Shown piece by piece: positions 11,053 to 21,553 of a stretch of DNA of 64,000 nucleotides. The translations under genes and the position numbers were made by a program. The number at the start of each line of letters is the position of its first letter. The stretch's first letter is position 1. A model generated the notes under the pieces. That model had not been told where the DNA came from. It searched no databases and worked only from the letters and a program-made list of their open reading frames with translations. Source of the DNA: Cordia subcordata (taxonomy: Eukaryota; Streptophyta; Magnoliopsida; Boraginales; Cordiaceae); NCBI GenBank assembly GCA_028554755.1, contig JAPTOF010000014.1, forward strand, positions 3,534,001 through 3,598,000, in the 5' to 3' direction.

Positions 11053-11419
11053 GTCACCATTAAGGTATAGGAATTGGGCGAGGGTGCGGCAGCGGCGCTA
11101 AAGAGTTAAAAGTAGTCGAGTGTCGAGTGTCGAGTGTCAAGTATCAAGTAGAAGAGTTAGGTTTTGAGTCTTTAAGTTTTGATTGAGACCTGAGTAATGA
11201 ATTTATATAGGCTATTTAATTCTAAAAGAAATTCAAGTTATCCGATATCCGCTTCGGATAGGGAAATGGTATCCACTATCTAGTCTTAAAATCAGGAAAA
11301 AAAAAAAGTTAGATAGCGGATACGAATATGTTCATATCCAAAAATTTGACATTTTTGCTATCCATTGGGATACGAATGCAAATGTAGGTTCAAATACGGA
11401 CGGGATATTCCTACCTCTA

Positions 11420-11538
11420 ACAATATTACAAAATTGATGGTAAGTTTATCACATTTGAACAGATTTATTTTGTATTTTATATTTTATTATGTTATATTAC
11501 ATACTTACTTTTTTCTATATTTTGTTTTTATAACTGAT
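11420..11538 (+). other. Short Helitron remnant between two insertions
   Basis: 119 bp of AT-rich DNA between the hAT right end and the left LTR of the gag-only element. By position it is Helitron sequence, probably intron. Its last bases, ctgat (11534-11538), are the target duplication of the LTR element. Confidence 0.55.
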
Positions 11539-13113
11539 TATTGGCTTTATGCATAACTATATGATTTTGATGATAAAAAATCAAGAGAAATTGAGTTTGC
11601 CAAGTGCGCTTGTACTAATGTGTTTATACTTTAATTTAATGCACACTTGTTTGGCTTTTGGATTAAATGTTTACATCTTTATTGCCAAAATATTATTTGA
11701 ATGCTTAACTTGTGAATCATATTATCATATTATTGTGAGCTTGAAGTGTTTGGTGTTGAGAGAAGTAAGCAAATTTACAGGATGAGCAACAATGTTTTTT
11801 ATCAAGAGAAGAGGCAAGCGAAAGGAGCAAATTGATCACCACAAGAGAACAAGAAGAAGTCTTGACGTATCAAAATTGTGAAGATGTCGAGATCAAGACT
11901 TGAAGATGGTGTGGTGACATAAGGAAGGAGAAGAGGAAAATAAGGGGTATTGGCTTGTGTGCTCTCTTGTGAATGCCTAAAAATAGTTCCTTATAGCTCA
12001 TATCCACTGTTTCTTTGCGTTACATTTTCATATTACTTCATATGCTTTTGATAAAACTTGGCTATAGCATATTTTGATTTGCTAAATCTATTTCAAAAAG
12101 CTTTTAGACTTTCTAAAATCTCTTACGATGTTCTCTAAAGGCTTTACAAATTTCTTTGATGTGTTTTTACATTATCTTACTGCCTTAGATTCAAAGAAAA
12201 TTACAAAATGGTGCTTCAAATGCTTGAGGTTGAAATTTACTGGGCATAGTCGGACTCTAGGTTGGTTACCCCACCTAGCTCCCGGTTGTCTGTCCTAGCA
12301 CCCCTGAAGCCAAGTTTTCAATTTGGGCTTTTGACAAAGGCAGGACCCTAGGCCGATCGACCGACCTAGCGACCGACCTTAGTCAGTAAGCTTGAGGAAT
12401 AAAGTCGGTCGTACCCTGGTCGACCGACCCTGAGTCCGGGTCGTTAAATGCTGCAGCCGTTTACGACCGTTTGAACTACTATTTAAAAGCCCATTTTCTT
12501 CCCCCATCTTCAGACGAACTTTGAGTACGAAAGGCTGATTTCTAAGCTTCAGCAACAATCTTTCTATCATCATTAATGCTTAGAAATCATCATTCTTGAG
12601 CTATAATTTGCTACATTCCTTGAGCATTCAAGAGCCCTCATTCGCTATATTTGCTTACTGAAGCATTGTAACCCAAAATCTTTATTTCCTTCAATTTATA
12701 GCTTGTACCCACTCTTGGGCTTGTGAGATTGTGAGTATCATTATATAACTACAAAAGAGTGTAGGGAAATCCTAAAGAGTGGGACTCTTGGATTCTTTGA
12801 AGTTTGGCTTCAAAGAGTTGTATAATTGGTTTGTACTTCACCAAACTTTGAAGAAGCATTGACATCTAGTGGAGGTGTTGTGAAGTCCTAGGGGGAGTAT
12901 CCTTGGGCGGTAGATGTAGGCGAGGTCGAACCACCTAAAAATATTAATGTCATTTTCTCTATTCCCTTTACTCTCTTTACATTGCTTAGTTATGCATACT
13001 AAGTGTTTGATAATTTGCTTGTGTGACCATCTTTAGTTGTTATTGGGATTTTTGTTGTAAAAACTTGGTGTGATCTTGATTTACCCCCTTCTTAAAATTA
13101 TTTGACCTTTACA
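11539..13113 (+). repeat. 5' LTR of the gag-only element
   Basis: Starts TATTGGCTTTATGC (the TG is lost) and ends GACCTTTACA. A probable TATA-like box TATTTAAA lies at 12480-12487. Upstream at 12340-12440 is a cluster of repeated GACCGACC/TCGACCGA motifs in both orientations, giving hairpin potential just before the promoter. Confidence 0.9.
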
Positions 13114-13114
13114 A

Positions 13115-13132
13115 TTGGTATCAAAGCTAAGG
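13115..13132 (+). promoter_or_regulatory. Primer binding site of the gag-only element
   Basis: TTGGTATCAAAGCTAAGG immediately after the 5' LTR, a one-base variant of the plant copia TGGTATCAGAGC primer site. Confidence 0.8.
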
Positions 13133-13175
13133 TTCTACCTATAGTTTAATAACTAGTAGAATTTAATTGGCAAAT

Positions 13176-14870
13176 ATGGAGGGTATTTCAATCACACGAG
13201 CACCTTTTTTGATGGCACTAATTATGCTTTTTGAAAAATAAGAATGACAGTGTTCATTCAATTATATGACTCTAAGGCTTGGAAGATAATTGAAAATGGA
13301 CCTACTTTGCCAACAAAAATGGAAAGAGATAGGAGAGTTCCCAAACTGGAAGGTGAATGGAATGATGATGATATAAAATTGTTTGAATTAAACCAAAAAG
13401 CCTTGCACTACTTGTTTAATGCTATAAATGCAACTAAATTTGCTAAAGTGATGGGATATACTCCCACCGAGTAACTTTGGGATCAACTAGAAGTAACTTA
13501 TGAAGGAACTAGCTTAGTCAAAGAATCTAGGATTAGCATGCTTATACATGAGTATGAAATGTTTAATATGTATCAAAATGAGAATGTTGAGCATATGTTA
13601 TCTAGATTTATTCAAATTGTGAATTCTTTAAAATCTTTTAGCAAAGCTTATACTAATGGTGAATTGGTTAGTAAGTTATTAAGAAGCTTATTATCGAGAT
13701 TTCAACCCAAGGTGACAGCTATTAAAGAAGCAAAGGATCTCAACAAGTTTACTCTTAGTGAGTTGATTGGTTCACTAATGACTTATCAGCTTGAACCATG
13801 TGAGCCCTATGGAGAAAAGAATGTGATGTGGAATTTAGCCTTCAAACCAACTCCACAAGAAAGCTCAAGTGAAGAAGAAATGACCACGTATTCAAGATTC
13901 AAGAAATTTATGAGGAGAAAAGACTTCAATTCAAAGAGGCCATCCAAGAGAAAGGTAAGCATGGATGATTCAAGTGATGAAGAACTAACTTGTTATAAAT
14001 GTAGGAAATTAGGACACATTAAGCTGTATTGTCCATTGCTCAAAGAAGCAAGAAAGAAAAAGTTTAAGAGGAAAACTTCAAAAGTAACAAAGCTTGATTC
14101 GCAGTCAAGTAAGAATGAAAGCCGATCAAGTGACAATAAAGTTGTCAATCTTTGCTTCATGGCCAATAGGGATAAGGTATGCTCTTCACCCTCCAATTCT
14201 ATTTGTTTTTCTTCATGAGAGGAAGAAAAAGTGGACTTTATTTTTGATGAGCTAAAGGAGGCATTTACAAAACTACATGATGATTTTCCACTAGCTTTAG
14301 TTAAAATAAAATAAAATAAACAAATGCATAGAAGGTTAAAGCTTGCTTTTGATGAGAAAGAAATTTTAGAAAAGAAAAATGCCTCTCTCATTGAAAAAAT
14401 AGGAATCTTGGAAAAGGAAAATGACTCATATGCCGAAGATTTTGTGAAATTTGAAAAAGAAGTTAAAGATTTGAAAAAGAAAAATATGGATTTAAATGGG
14501 ATTATTCAAAACTTTACATATGGGAAGGAAAATTTTGAAAAACTCTTTGGCTCTAAATAATTAGCCTTTGACAAATATGGGATTTGGTATGACCCAACCA
14601 TTAAACAAAAATATTTTAAAAAAAAAAACTATTTCATCAGGGCCTCCACTTCCATTTCCACTTTTACCACTTCCACAAAATCAAATATCACTTGGACTTA
14701 TTGTGAAAGAAAAGGGAATGTTTCAACTCATTGTTATTATAAAAAAGTGTGTGATAGAGTCTCATTTGTCCCACATTAGCTACAACCCAAATGGATAGTA
14801 AAGACCAAACATTGATACTAACCTCAAGGATCCAAAGGACATGGGTACCTAGATCTTGTCATGCTTTGTT
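13176..14870 (+). pseudogene. Copia gag polyprotein, broken
   Basis: An ATG at 13176 is followed by a frameshift. Then comes the conserved start FFDGTNYAF*KIRM, where the family Trp is a TGA stop. Next come a UBN2-type capsid region (13244-13474, stop, 13490-13830) and a basic linker. The zinc knuckle CYKCRKLGHIKLYC (about 13990-14030) is intact CX2CX4HX4C. A coiled-coil Lys/Glu-rich part (14324-14560) and a weak second knuckle-like CERKGNVSTHC follow. The last recognisable piece is RTWVPRS near 14840, the junction to protease in related elements. The protein would coat element RNA and form virus-like particles in the cytoplasm, but at least four breaks prevent a full product. Confidence 0.88.
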
Positions 14871-15773
14871 GTAGGAATGTCAAGCAACACCAAGTGTTGA
14901 AGTGATGCATCACAAAGACAAGATCATTGAGAGAAAGAGCATAGGTAACATTATATTTGTCTTCACTATATGCTTCTTGAAAAATTGGTGAATAATATGC
15001 ATGAGTTTATGACATATATTTCATTCTAAATGCATTATCACCACTTGAAACATGTACTTGACTGATTTTCATGAATATTGATTTATGCTAAAAAATCTTT
15101 TATTTAAAGAGCTAATGTGGTGAAAAACTATTTTATTGATGCTTATAGATTTGAATATTGATTATGATCATTCCATCACGTATTTATATTCTTACATTCT
15201 TTATTGATAAGAATGATGAAGGTGAATGAAGGAGAGAGAAAATGAAATGCGTTCTTTTTTAATCTATATGCTCTTGTTATACAAGCCACTATTGTTGACA
15301 CTATGTCATGTTGTTAATGATGGTTTGGTATATAGTGAACACTTTGAATTATTGATTGAATCAAATTTGCATATGTTCACTATGTGAGGGGGAGTCAAGC
15401 TTTCTAGACTTCATATAAGGTGATTAATCATTTCTTCTCATATATGCTTATTTTGAAATGCCAAATGGATGAGAAATGCAAGATCTATGCTACAGGTGGA
15501 CATGTGAAAAATCGTGTAACTATATGATGATGCCAAAGGGACTATGCATATGTGTATTTTTTATGATGTCAAAGGGGGAGAAAACATATGTGACATGTGA
15601 CAATATGCATAACATGCGTAACAAGTGTTTGAATTTGAATTGGAAGACTTTGTTGTCAACCTGTTTATATGCATTATCTGAGGAAGAGTTATGCCTTAAA
15701 AACTCCATTTATGTTGTAATGTGCTAAAATTAGATATTCTTATTGTTCTAGCATGTTGTGATTTGTCATCATT
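14871..15773 (+). other. Pol-less 3' internal region of the gag-only element
   Basis: About 900 bp with short frames only and no protease, integrase or reverse transcriptase motif. It contains gggggag-type purine runs (for example near 15388 and 15572) typical of the region before the 3' LTR in long-LTR copia elements. Confidence 0.6.
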
Positions 15774-15783
15774 AAGAAGGGGG
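15774..15783 (+). promoter_or_regulatory. Polypurine tract of the gag-only element
   Basis: aagaaggggg, four bases before the TG of the 3' LTR. Confidence 0.75.
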
Positions 15784-15787
15784 TGAT

Positions 15788-17374
15788 TGTTGGCTTTATG
15801 CATAACTATATGATTTTGATGATAACAAATCAAGAGAAATTGAGTTTACCAAGTGTGCTTGTATTAATGTGTTTATATACTTTAATTTAGTGGACACTTG
15901 TTTGGCTTTTGGATTAAATTTTATATCTTTATTGCAAAATATTATTTGAATGCTTAGCTTGTGAATTATATTATCATATTATTGTGAGCTAAAGTATTCT
16001 TGAAGTGTTTGGTGTTGAGAGAAGTAAGCAAACTTGCATCATGAGTGACAACATTTTTTATCAAGAGAAGATGCAAGCGAAAGAAGCAAATTGATCACCA
16101 TAAGAGAACAAGAAGAAGTCTTGACATATTAAAGGTGTGAAGATCTCGAGATCAAGACTTGAAGATGGTGTGGTGACATAATGAAGGAAAAGAGGCAACA
16201 TAAGGGGTACCAGCTTGTGTGCTCTCTTATGAATGCCTAAACATAGTTCCTTATAGCTCACATTCATAGTTTCTTTGCATTGCATTTTCATATTACTTCA
16301 TATGCTTTTCATAAAACTTGGCTATAGCATATTTTGATTACTAAATCTATTTCAAAAAGCTTTTAGACTTTCTAAAATCTCTTACTATGTTCTCTAAAGG
16401 CTTTACAAATTTCTTTGATGTGTTTTTATATTATCTTACTGCCTTAGATTCAAAGAAAATTACAAAATGGTGCTTGAAATGCTTGAAATTGAAATTTACT
16501 AGGCATAGTCAAACTCTAGGCCGGTCACCCGACCTAGCACCCAGCTGCCTATCCTAGCACCCCTGAAGCTAGGTTTTTAATTTGGGCTTTTGACCAAGGC
16601 TGGACCCCAGGCTAGTCGATTAGCCTAGCAACTGACCTTAGTCAGTAAGCTTGAGGAACAAGGCCGGTCGCACTCCTAGTCGACTGACCCTGAGTCCGGG
16701 TCATTAAATGTTGTAGCTTTTTATAACCGTTTGAACTACTCTTTAAAACCTCATTTTCTTTCCCCATCTTCAGACGAACTTTGAGTACGAAAGGCTGATT
16801 TCTAAGCTTCAACAACAATCTTTCTATCATTATTAATGCTTAGAAATTATCAATCTTGAGCTGTAATCTACTACATTCCTTGAGCATTCAAGAGCCCTCA
16901 TTTGCTATATTTGCTTATTAAAGCATTGTAACCCAAAATCTTTATTTCCTTCAATTTATAGCTTGTATACACATTCTTGGGCTTGTGAGATTGTGAGTAT
17001 CATTATATAGCTACAAAAGAGTGTAGGGAAATCCTAAAGAGTTGGACTCTTGGGTTCTTTGAAGTTTGGTTTCAAAGAGTTGTATAGTTGGTTTGTGCTT
17101 TATCAAACTTTGAAAAAGCATTGAAGTCTGGTGAAGGTGTTGTGAAGTCCTAAAGGGAGCATCCTTTGATGATAGACGTAGGCAAGACCAAACCACCTAA
17201 AAATATCGGTGTCATATTCTCTATTCCCTTTACTCTCTTTACATTGCTTATTTGTGCATATTAAGTGTTAGATAATTTGCTTGTATGACCATCTTTAATT
17301 GTTATTGGGATTTTTGTTGTAAAAAATTGGTGTAATCATAATTCACCCCTTCTTAAGATTATTTGACCCTTACA
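15788..17374 (+). repeat. 3' LTR of the gag-only element
   Basis: Starts TGTTGGCTTTATGC and ends GACCCTTACA. It is clearly the same sequence as 11539-13113 with scattered substitutions and small indels. The target duplication ctgat follows at 17375-17379. Confidence 0.9.
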
Positions 17375-17379
17375 CTGAT

Positions 17380-19060
17380 TATAGCTTATTATTTAACATT
17401 AACTTTTTTTTTCTTTTGTCAAATTTACATCTTGATGATGATCAATTGAAACGTCTTACACTTTGTGAAATTGAGAAATTGTTAAGAGGGAATGACAGAG
17501 TTTGAAGAATTTTCCACCACTCGTTGTACCAGAAGATATTAATTTGGTAGATTTACTTAACAAGTTTATTGAAGATGAGCTTAATTATGATAGATTAATA
17601 CTAGATTATTTGCAAGCTTATAAATATTAATAAGAGACATGTGTATGAAACATTGATGCATACAATCAATAAGGACCAATGATAAGAATTTTTTTGTTTC
17701 AGGTCATGATGTACTAGAAAGACAAATATTTGGAGGACTTTGACTCTAGCCTTAAGATCACAAGGTGAAATTATTTTAAATGTTGCTTCAAGTGGAATAG
17801 GTTCACTATTGGTGCCCAGCGGTAGTACGACACACTCACATTTTGCTATTCTTTTATGCATAAATGAAAACTCTCTATACAATATTAAACAAGAAGCTCA
17901 CTAGTAAAGTTATTGAAGAACAACTAAAGTTATTAAATGGGATAAAGGTTTTATAGTGTAGCGATTTTATTTTGAAGCTCTTGATTGGAATCTTAAAGAT
18001 GTGCTACATTTTCCAAATCTGAGTAGTTGCATCTTCCTTTTTTGGTGGGAAAGTTGTGGTGTTTGGAGGTGATTTCAGACAAATTCTACCAATTACCCCA
18101 AAAGGTTCTAGGACTGACATTGTTAATGCATCATTGTGTTTATCATATTTGTGGGAAAATTGTTGATTGTTGAAGTTGACAAAAAATATAAGATTGCTTT
18201 CATGTGCTATTGTTGAAAATGCAACTTAGTTAAGAGAATTTGCAAATTGGATATTGAATATTGGTGATGGATCATCATGCAATTCTACTGATGTAGAATC
18301 ATTTATTGAAACTCCAAATGACATATTGATCAAGGATTTTGTGGATCCTATAGCTTCTTTTATGGAAAGCACATGTCCTGATTTGAATAATAACTTCATG
18401 GATGACAAATGTCTTCAAGATAGAGCTATTCTAACACCAACACTTGAAGTCGCTGAAAAAATCAATTATTTTGTTTTTTCCATGATCCTTGGAGGAGAGC
18501 ATGAATACTTGAGTTCAAACAGTGTATACAAAAGTGATTCAACTGGAGATAGTCAACATGACTTAATTGCTCCAGAATTCTTAAACAATATTAAATTTGC
18601 CAAACCGTGTGCTAAAATTGAAAGTTGAAGTACCTGTTATGCTTATTAGAAACATAGATCATAATGGAGGATTATTTAATGGAATAAGGTTGAAAATAAC
18701 TCCATTGGCCAAAAATGTTATTAAAGAAAAAATTTTGACTGGATCAAAACCTGTGATAAAGCTTTCATTAGAAGGATGGTGCTTACCTGTTGGATTCAAA
18801 TTACCATTCAAATCACAGAGGCATCAATTCTCATTGATAATTTCATATGCAATGATAATTTACAAGAGTCTGGGTCAATCTTTATCAAATATTGAGTTAT
18901 ATTTACCAAGGCCAGTTTTTATGCACGGCCAATTATATGTTGTAGTTTAAGGGTTACAACCAAGAAATGGCTCAAAATATTGATTCATGATGAAAAAGAT
19001 GTGGGTTCAAATAAAATTGTAAATTTTGTTTACAAAGAAATTTTTTCAAGTATATGTTAA
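17380..19060 (+). pseudogene. Helitron RepHel, PIF1-type helicase part (fragment C)
   Basis: Order of visible blocks: DDDQLKRLTLCEIEKLLRGN (about 17430-17490) and a helicase start VYETLMHTINKDQ. The degraded Walker A at about 17702-17735 reads CTRKT where the family has GTGKT, with a one-base deletion. SQGEIILNVASSGIGSLL follows, and Walker B reads WDK instead of WDE (about 17938). Next come [20 protein letters not shown] residues (about 18060-18105) and IKDFVDPIASFMEST. The C-terminal blocks are VPVMLIRNIDHNGGLFNGIR and GQSLSNIELYLPRPVFMHGQ (to 18950). A final block ends near 19060 with VYKEIFSS. Loss of the Walker glycine and glutamate, plus many stops, make it inactive. Confidence 0.92.
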
Positions 19061-19231
19061 AATATTAGTTGCCTTTTAGCAATCATGTTATATATCCTTC
19101 TATTTTAGTAAATTTGTATAATGTGTAAACTAATATTTACATTTTAAAGCGTTTTATTGATATATCAAAGTATTGGTTATTTGCAAATGTTCATCATTTT
19201 TATGATGTAAATATATTTATCTGTATCCAAT

Positions 19232-19259
19232 CCCATGTGATACACGGGTATTAGACTAG
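19232..19259 (+). mobile_element. Helitron 3' terminus (hairpin and CTAG end)
   Basis: A hairpin stem CCCATGT (19232-19238) pairs with ACACGGG (19242-19248) across a 3-base loop, with one mismatch. After a short spacer the element ends CTAG at 19256-19259, followed by target T at 19260. Helitrons end in CTRR after such a hairpin and insert before T. Confidence 0.88.
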
Positions 19260-19337
19260 TGTGTGTGTGTGTATATATATATCTGCCAGATATCAGGTCC
19301 AACCAATGCCCAATAGCAAATCAAAGAGATGGATGTA

Positions 19338-19401
<64 letters not shown>

Positions 19402-19412
19402 CATGTATGTAT
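19260..19412. repeat. TG and TA microsatellites
   Basis: A TG run abuts the Helitron end; longer TA/TATG runs at 19337-19412 are separated by about 60 bp of unique sequence. Confidence 0.85.
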
Positions 19413-20503
19413 ATTTATAGTATATATAACCATGTGTAATTTTGTATGATTTGCTCTAAAATAATTAACAAGATTCACAAAGGAGATGAAAAATTCACCC
19501 AAAAAAGATATGTAATAGACCAACTTCTTAATTGAAACATCAGTTTACGTCATATTTAAGTATAGAAGGTCTTATCTCTCCAAGAATATGATGTGCTTGA
19601 CTTCATTCATTTTATGTTTATGTGTTATCAGTTGTGTGATTATGGGTATGAGAATACGGGGTGTGGAAATAGAAAACAAGAGCTTAAAAGAAGAAGACAA
19701 AAATAAATAAATAATAAAGGGTACATAAGTAATCTTAATTAAAATTTTTAGACAAAAATGCTTTTATGTTATGTTTTATTTTAGTTCGAGAATAATAAAT
19801 GGTTAAAATAAAATGATAGGGATAATAAGTGTCACAAAGAGTAAAAATAAGATGTACAAAGTGGATTTAACCCTACATAATATAAATACATAATAATTGT
19901 TAAATAAAAGATACAAATAAAGATAAAAGAATAAGTATAAGATAAAAGACTAAATATATTTAGAAATAAAGATAAAAAGGTAAAGATAAGATAATAAATA
20001 ATTTGATCAAACTTACTTTTTTGCAAAGTCATAAAAAGCAGGAGTAGGAGGAAATTTTTTATTTTTTATTTAAAGCCACTTAAAAACATGTTCTTTGATT
20101 TGGGCTTTAAGCAAGTTTGACCAACTTCAAGTCAAACCAAACACCCTCAAAATGACTTCATGTGTATGAAAATTTATTATATTTAATTATTGTCACATTA
20201 AATATAACCTAACTCCTAAAAAAAGAAATGATTAAAAACACTAAATTTAATATGTAAATAATTGAAAATGATAAATTTTAATATCAATAAAAATATTATT
20301 TAACCTTAATAGGTGAAATACCATATTTGTTAGATAATTATATTCACTAGATTTTTAAATTGTAAGAATAGAAGTGGACCTATTTTCGTTTTTGGGTCAA
20401 CTTTTACAACCTAAAATCTAGCCATATATTAGTCCCACATTCATTTACACACATTATAAATAATAATTATATAATTTTATATATATGTTTGCTACATCAT
20501 CGT
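19413..20503. other. AT-rich intergenic DNA
   Basis: No gene, domain or clear repeat end. The stretch near 20070-20150 resembles one end of a small DNA transposon (aaagccacttaaaa, accaaacaccctc), but no partner end was found. Confidence 0.4.
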
Positions 20504-20505
20504 CC

Positions 20506-20536
<31 letters not shown>
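20504..20536. repeat. ATT trinucleotide microsatellite
   Basis: About ten TTA/ATT units that directly abut the left end of the MULE. Growth of this repeat may have erased the left copy of its target duplication. Confidence 0.85.
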
Positions 20537-20673
20537 GGTAATATTACGAAATTTTTTTTAACAAAAAAAAAACATTATGCAAAACTAACTCCGTTTATAA
20601 ATCGATTTGAAAAATAACCCGTTTTGAATCCGGAAATGCGTGGCATGCATTTCAGGAACGCGGCCGTGTTCCA
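20537..20673 (+). repeat. Left terminal inverted repeat of the MULE
   Basis: Starts GGTAATATTACG and carries A-rich tracts. An AACTAAC-CCGTTTATAAAT-type block follows, then GCATGCATTTC and CGCGGCCG. It matches the complement of 27217-27362 closely, with a few substitutions and small indels. Confidence 0.88.
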
Positions 20674-21540
20674 TATATTCGTTGCCCGATCATTTTTTTT
20701 CCCATTCTCCCTCCTCCCCCCCACCCCACTTGCGATTTTCTCTTATTTTCTCTCTACCTCTCACACTAAAGTTTTAGTTTTTCAGCGTTTTAACGAGGAT
20801 ATTGCCTTGATCTTGTAAGTTATTTTATTTTTATGTTATTTTTTGCCATTGTATTTAATGTTTTAAGTTATGAAATATGTTTTTAGATCGTGTAGTTTTT
20901 GTTTTGATAATTAAATTTAGTTTGTGTTAATTTGAATTTTAATTGTTGTTAGATTTGTAGATTAGAATTTTAGTTTTTTTGTTAATTTATATTGAAATGT
21001 TAATTGTTGCTTAAAAATATAGTATGATTATTAGAAATAGAATTAATATTGTTGTAATTAGTATTATTAGTAATATTATTAGTATGATCATTGTTATTAA
21101 TCTTATTATTACTATATGAATATTATTAGTAATAAATGTTATCATTAAGATTATCATTATTTTTATGACAGCCATGTTATATGTTAGATTTAACTATTAA
21201 TGTAATTATTACTATTATTGGTATTATTATCATTGTGATGATATGACGATGATGGATGATTAATGTAATATGTTAGATATTATTATTAGTAATTTTATTA
21301 ATACTATTGTTGATATATTTATCCATGTATTTATTTTATTATTATGATGATGATGACGATGATGGATGATTAAACATGTTATCTTTGTGTTATTATTATT
21401 ATTATTATTAATACAATCATTGATACTATTATTAATAATATTAGTGTTATAATTATTATTATTTGATAAAATTATAATTATAGAGTTAATGTATTTAGTG
21501 AAGTAGTAATATTTAGTTGATCATTGTTATTATTTTTTAT
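20674..21540. other. MULE leader, low-complexity ATT/GAT sequence
   Basis: From about 20820 the DNA is dominated by attatt and gatgat runs, with no reading frame. It lies between the left inverted repeat and the plant mobile domain gene, so it may act as promoter or leader. A splice acceptor-like ttttag is seen at 21538-21544. Confidence 0.5.
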
Positions 21541-21553
21541 TTTAGGAGTCATT

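Larger units (their letters stand above)
7435..11419 (-). mobile_element. hAT-superfamily DNA transposon with internal insert
   Basis: Terminal inverted repeats are TAGGGGTGGGAAT (7435-7447) and its near complement ATTCCTACCTCTA (11407-11419). Flanking 8-bp sequences, ataatatg and acaatatt, match at 6 of 8 positions, as expected for the 8-bp hAT target duplication. Both ends carry short repeated ggata/atatcc-type subterminal motifs. A degraded transposase on the - strand fills the left half. A further hAT-like element (9665-11052) sits in the right half. The whole element lies between Helitron fragments B and C. Confidence 0.85.
11539..17374 (+). mobile_element. Gag-only copia-type LTR retrotransposon (TR-GAG-like)
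   Basis: LTRs of 1575 bp (11539-13113) and 1587 bp (15788-17374) flank 2674 bp. The 5-bp target duplication ctgat is perfect (11534-11538 and 17375-17379). A tRNA-Met-type primer site follows the left LTR and a purine tract precedes the right one. Inside is a broken copia gag and no protease, integrase or reverse transcriptase. This matches the TR-GAG class of plant elements, which keep gag but use pol from relatives. The first two bases of the left LTR have mutated from TG to TA. Confidence 0.92.
2819..19259 (+). mobile_element. Autonomous-type Helitron, decayed and split by nested insertions
   Basis: RepHel motifs appear in order on the + strand: the N-terminal helitron region (2819-4037), HUH replication initiator (5797-7430) and PIF1-type helicase (about 17400-19060). 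A hairpin and CTAG|T end follow at 19232-19259. Between these pieces lie a solo LTR, a hAT element and a gag-only LTR element, each with target duplications, which explains the 16-kb span. The left boundary is not resolved and may be outside the window. The small LTR element at 710-2544 probably also landed in this Helitron. Helitrons transpose by rolling-circle replication using the encoded nickase-helicase; this copy cannot. Confidence 0.85.
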
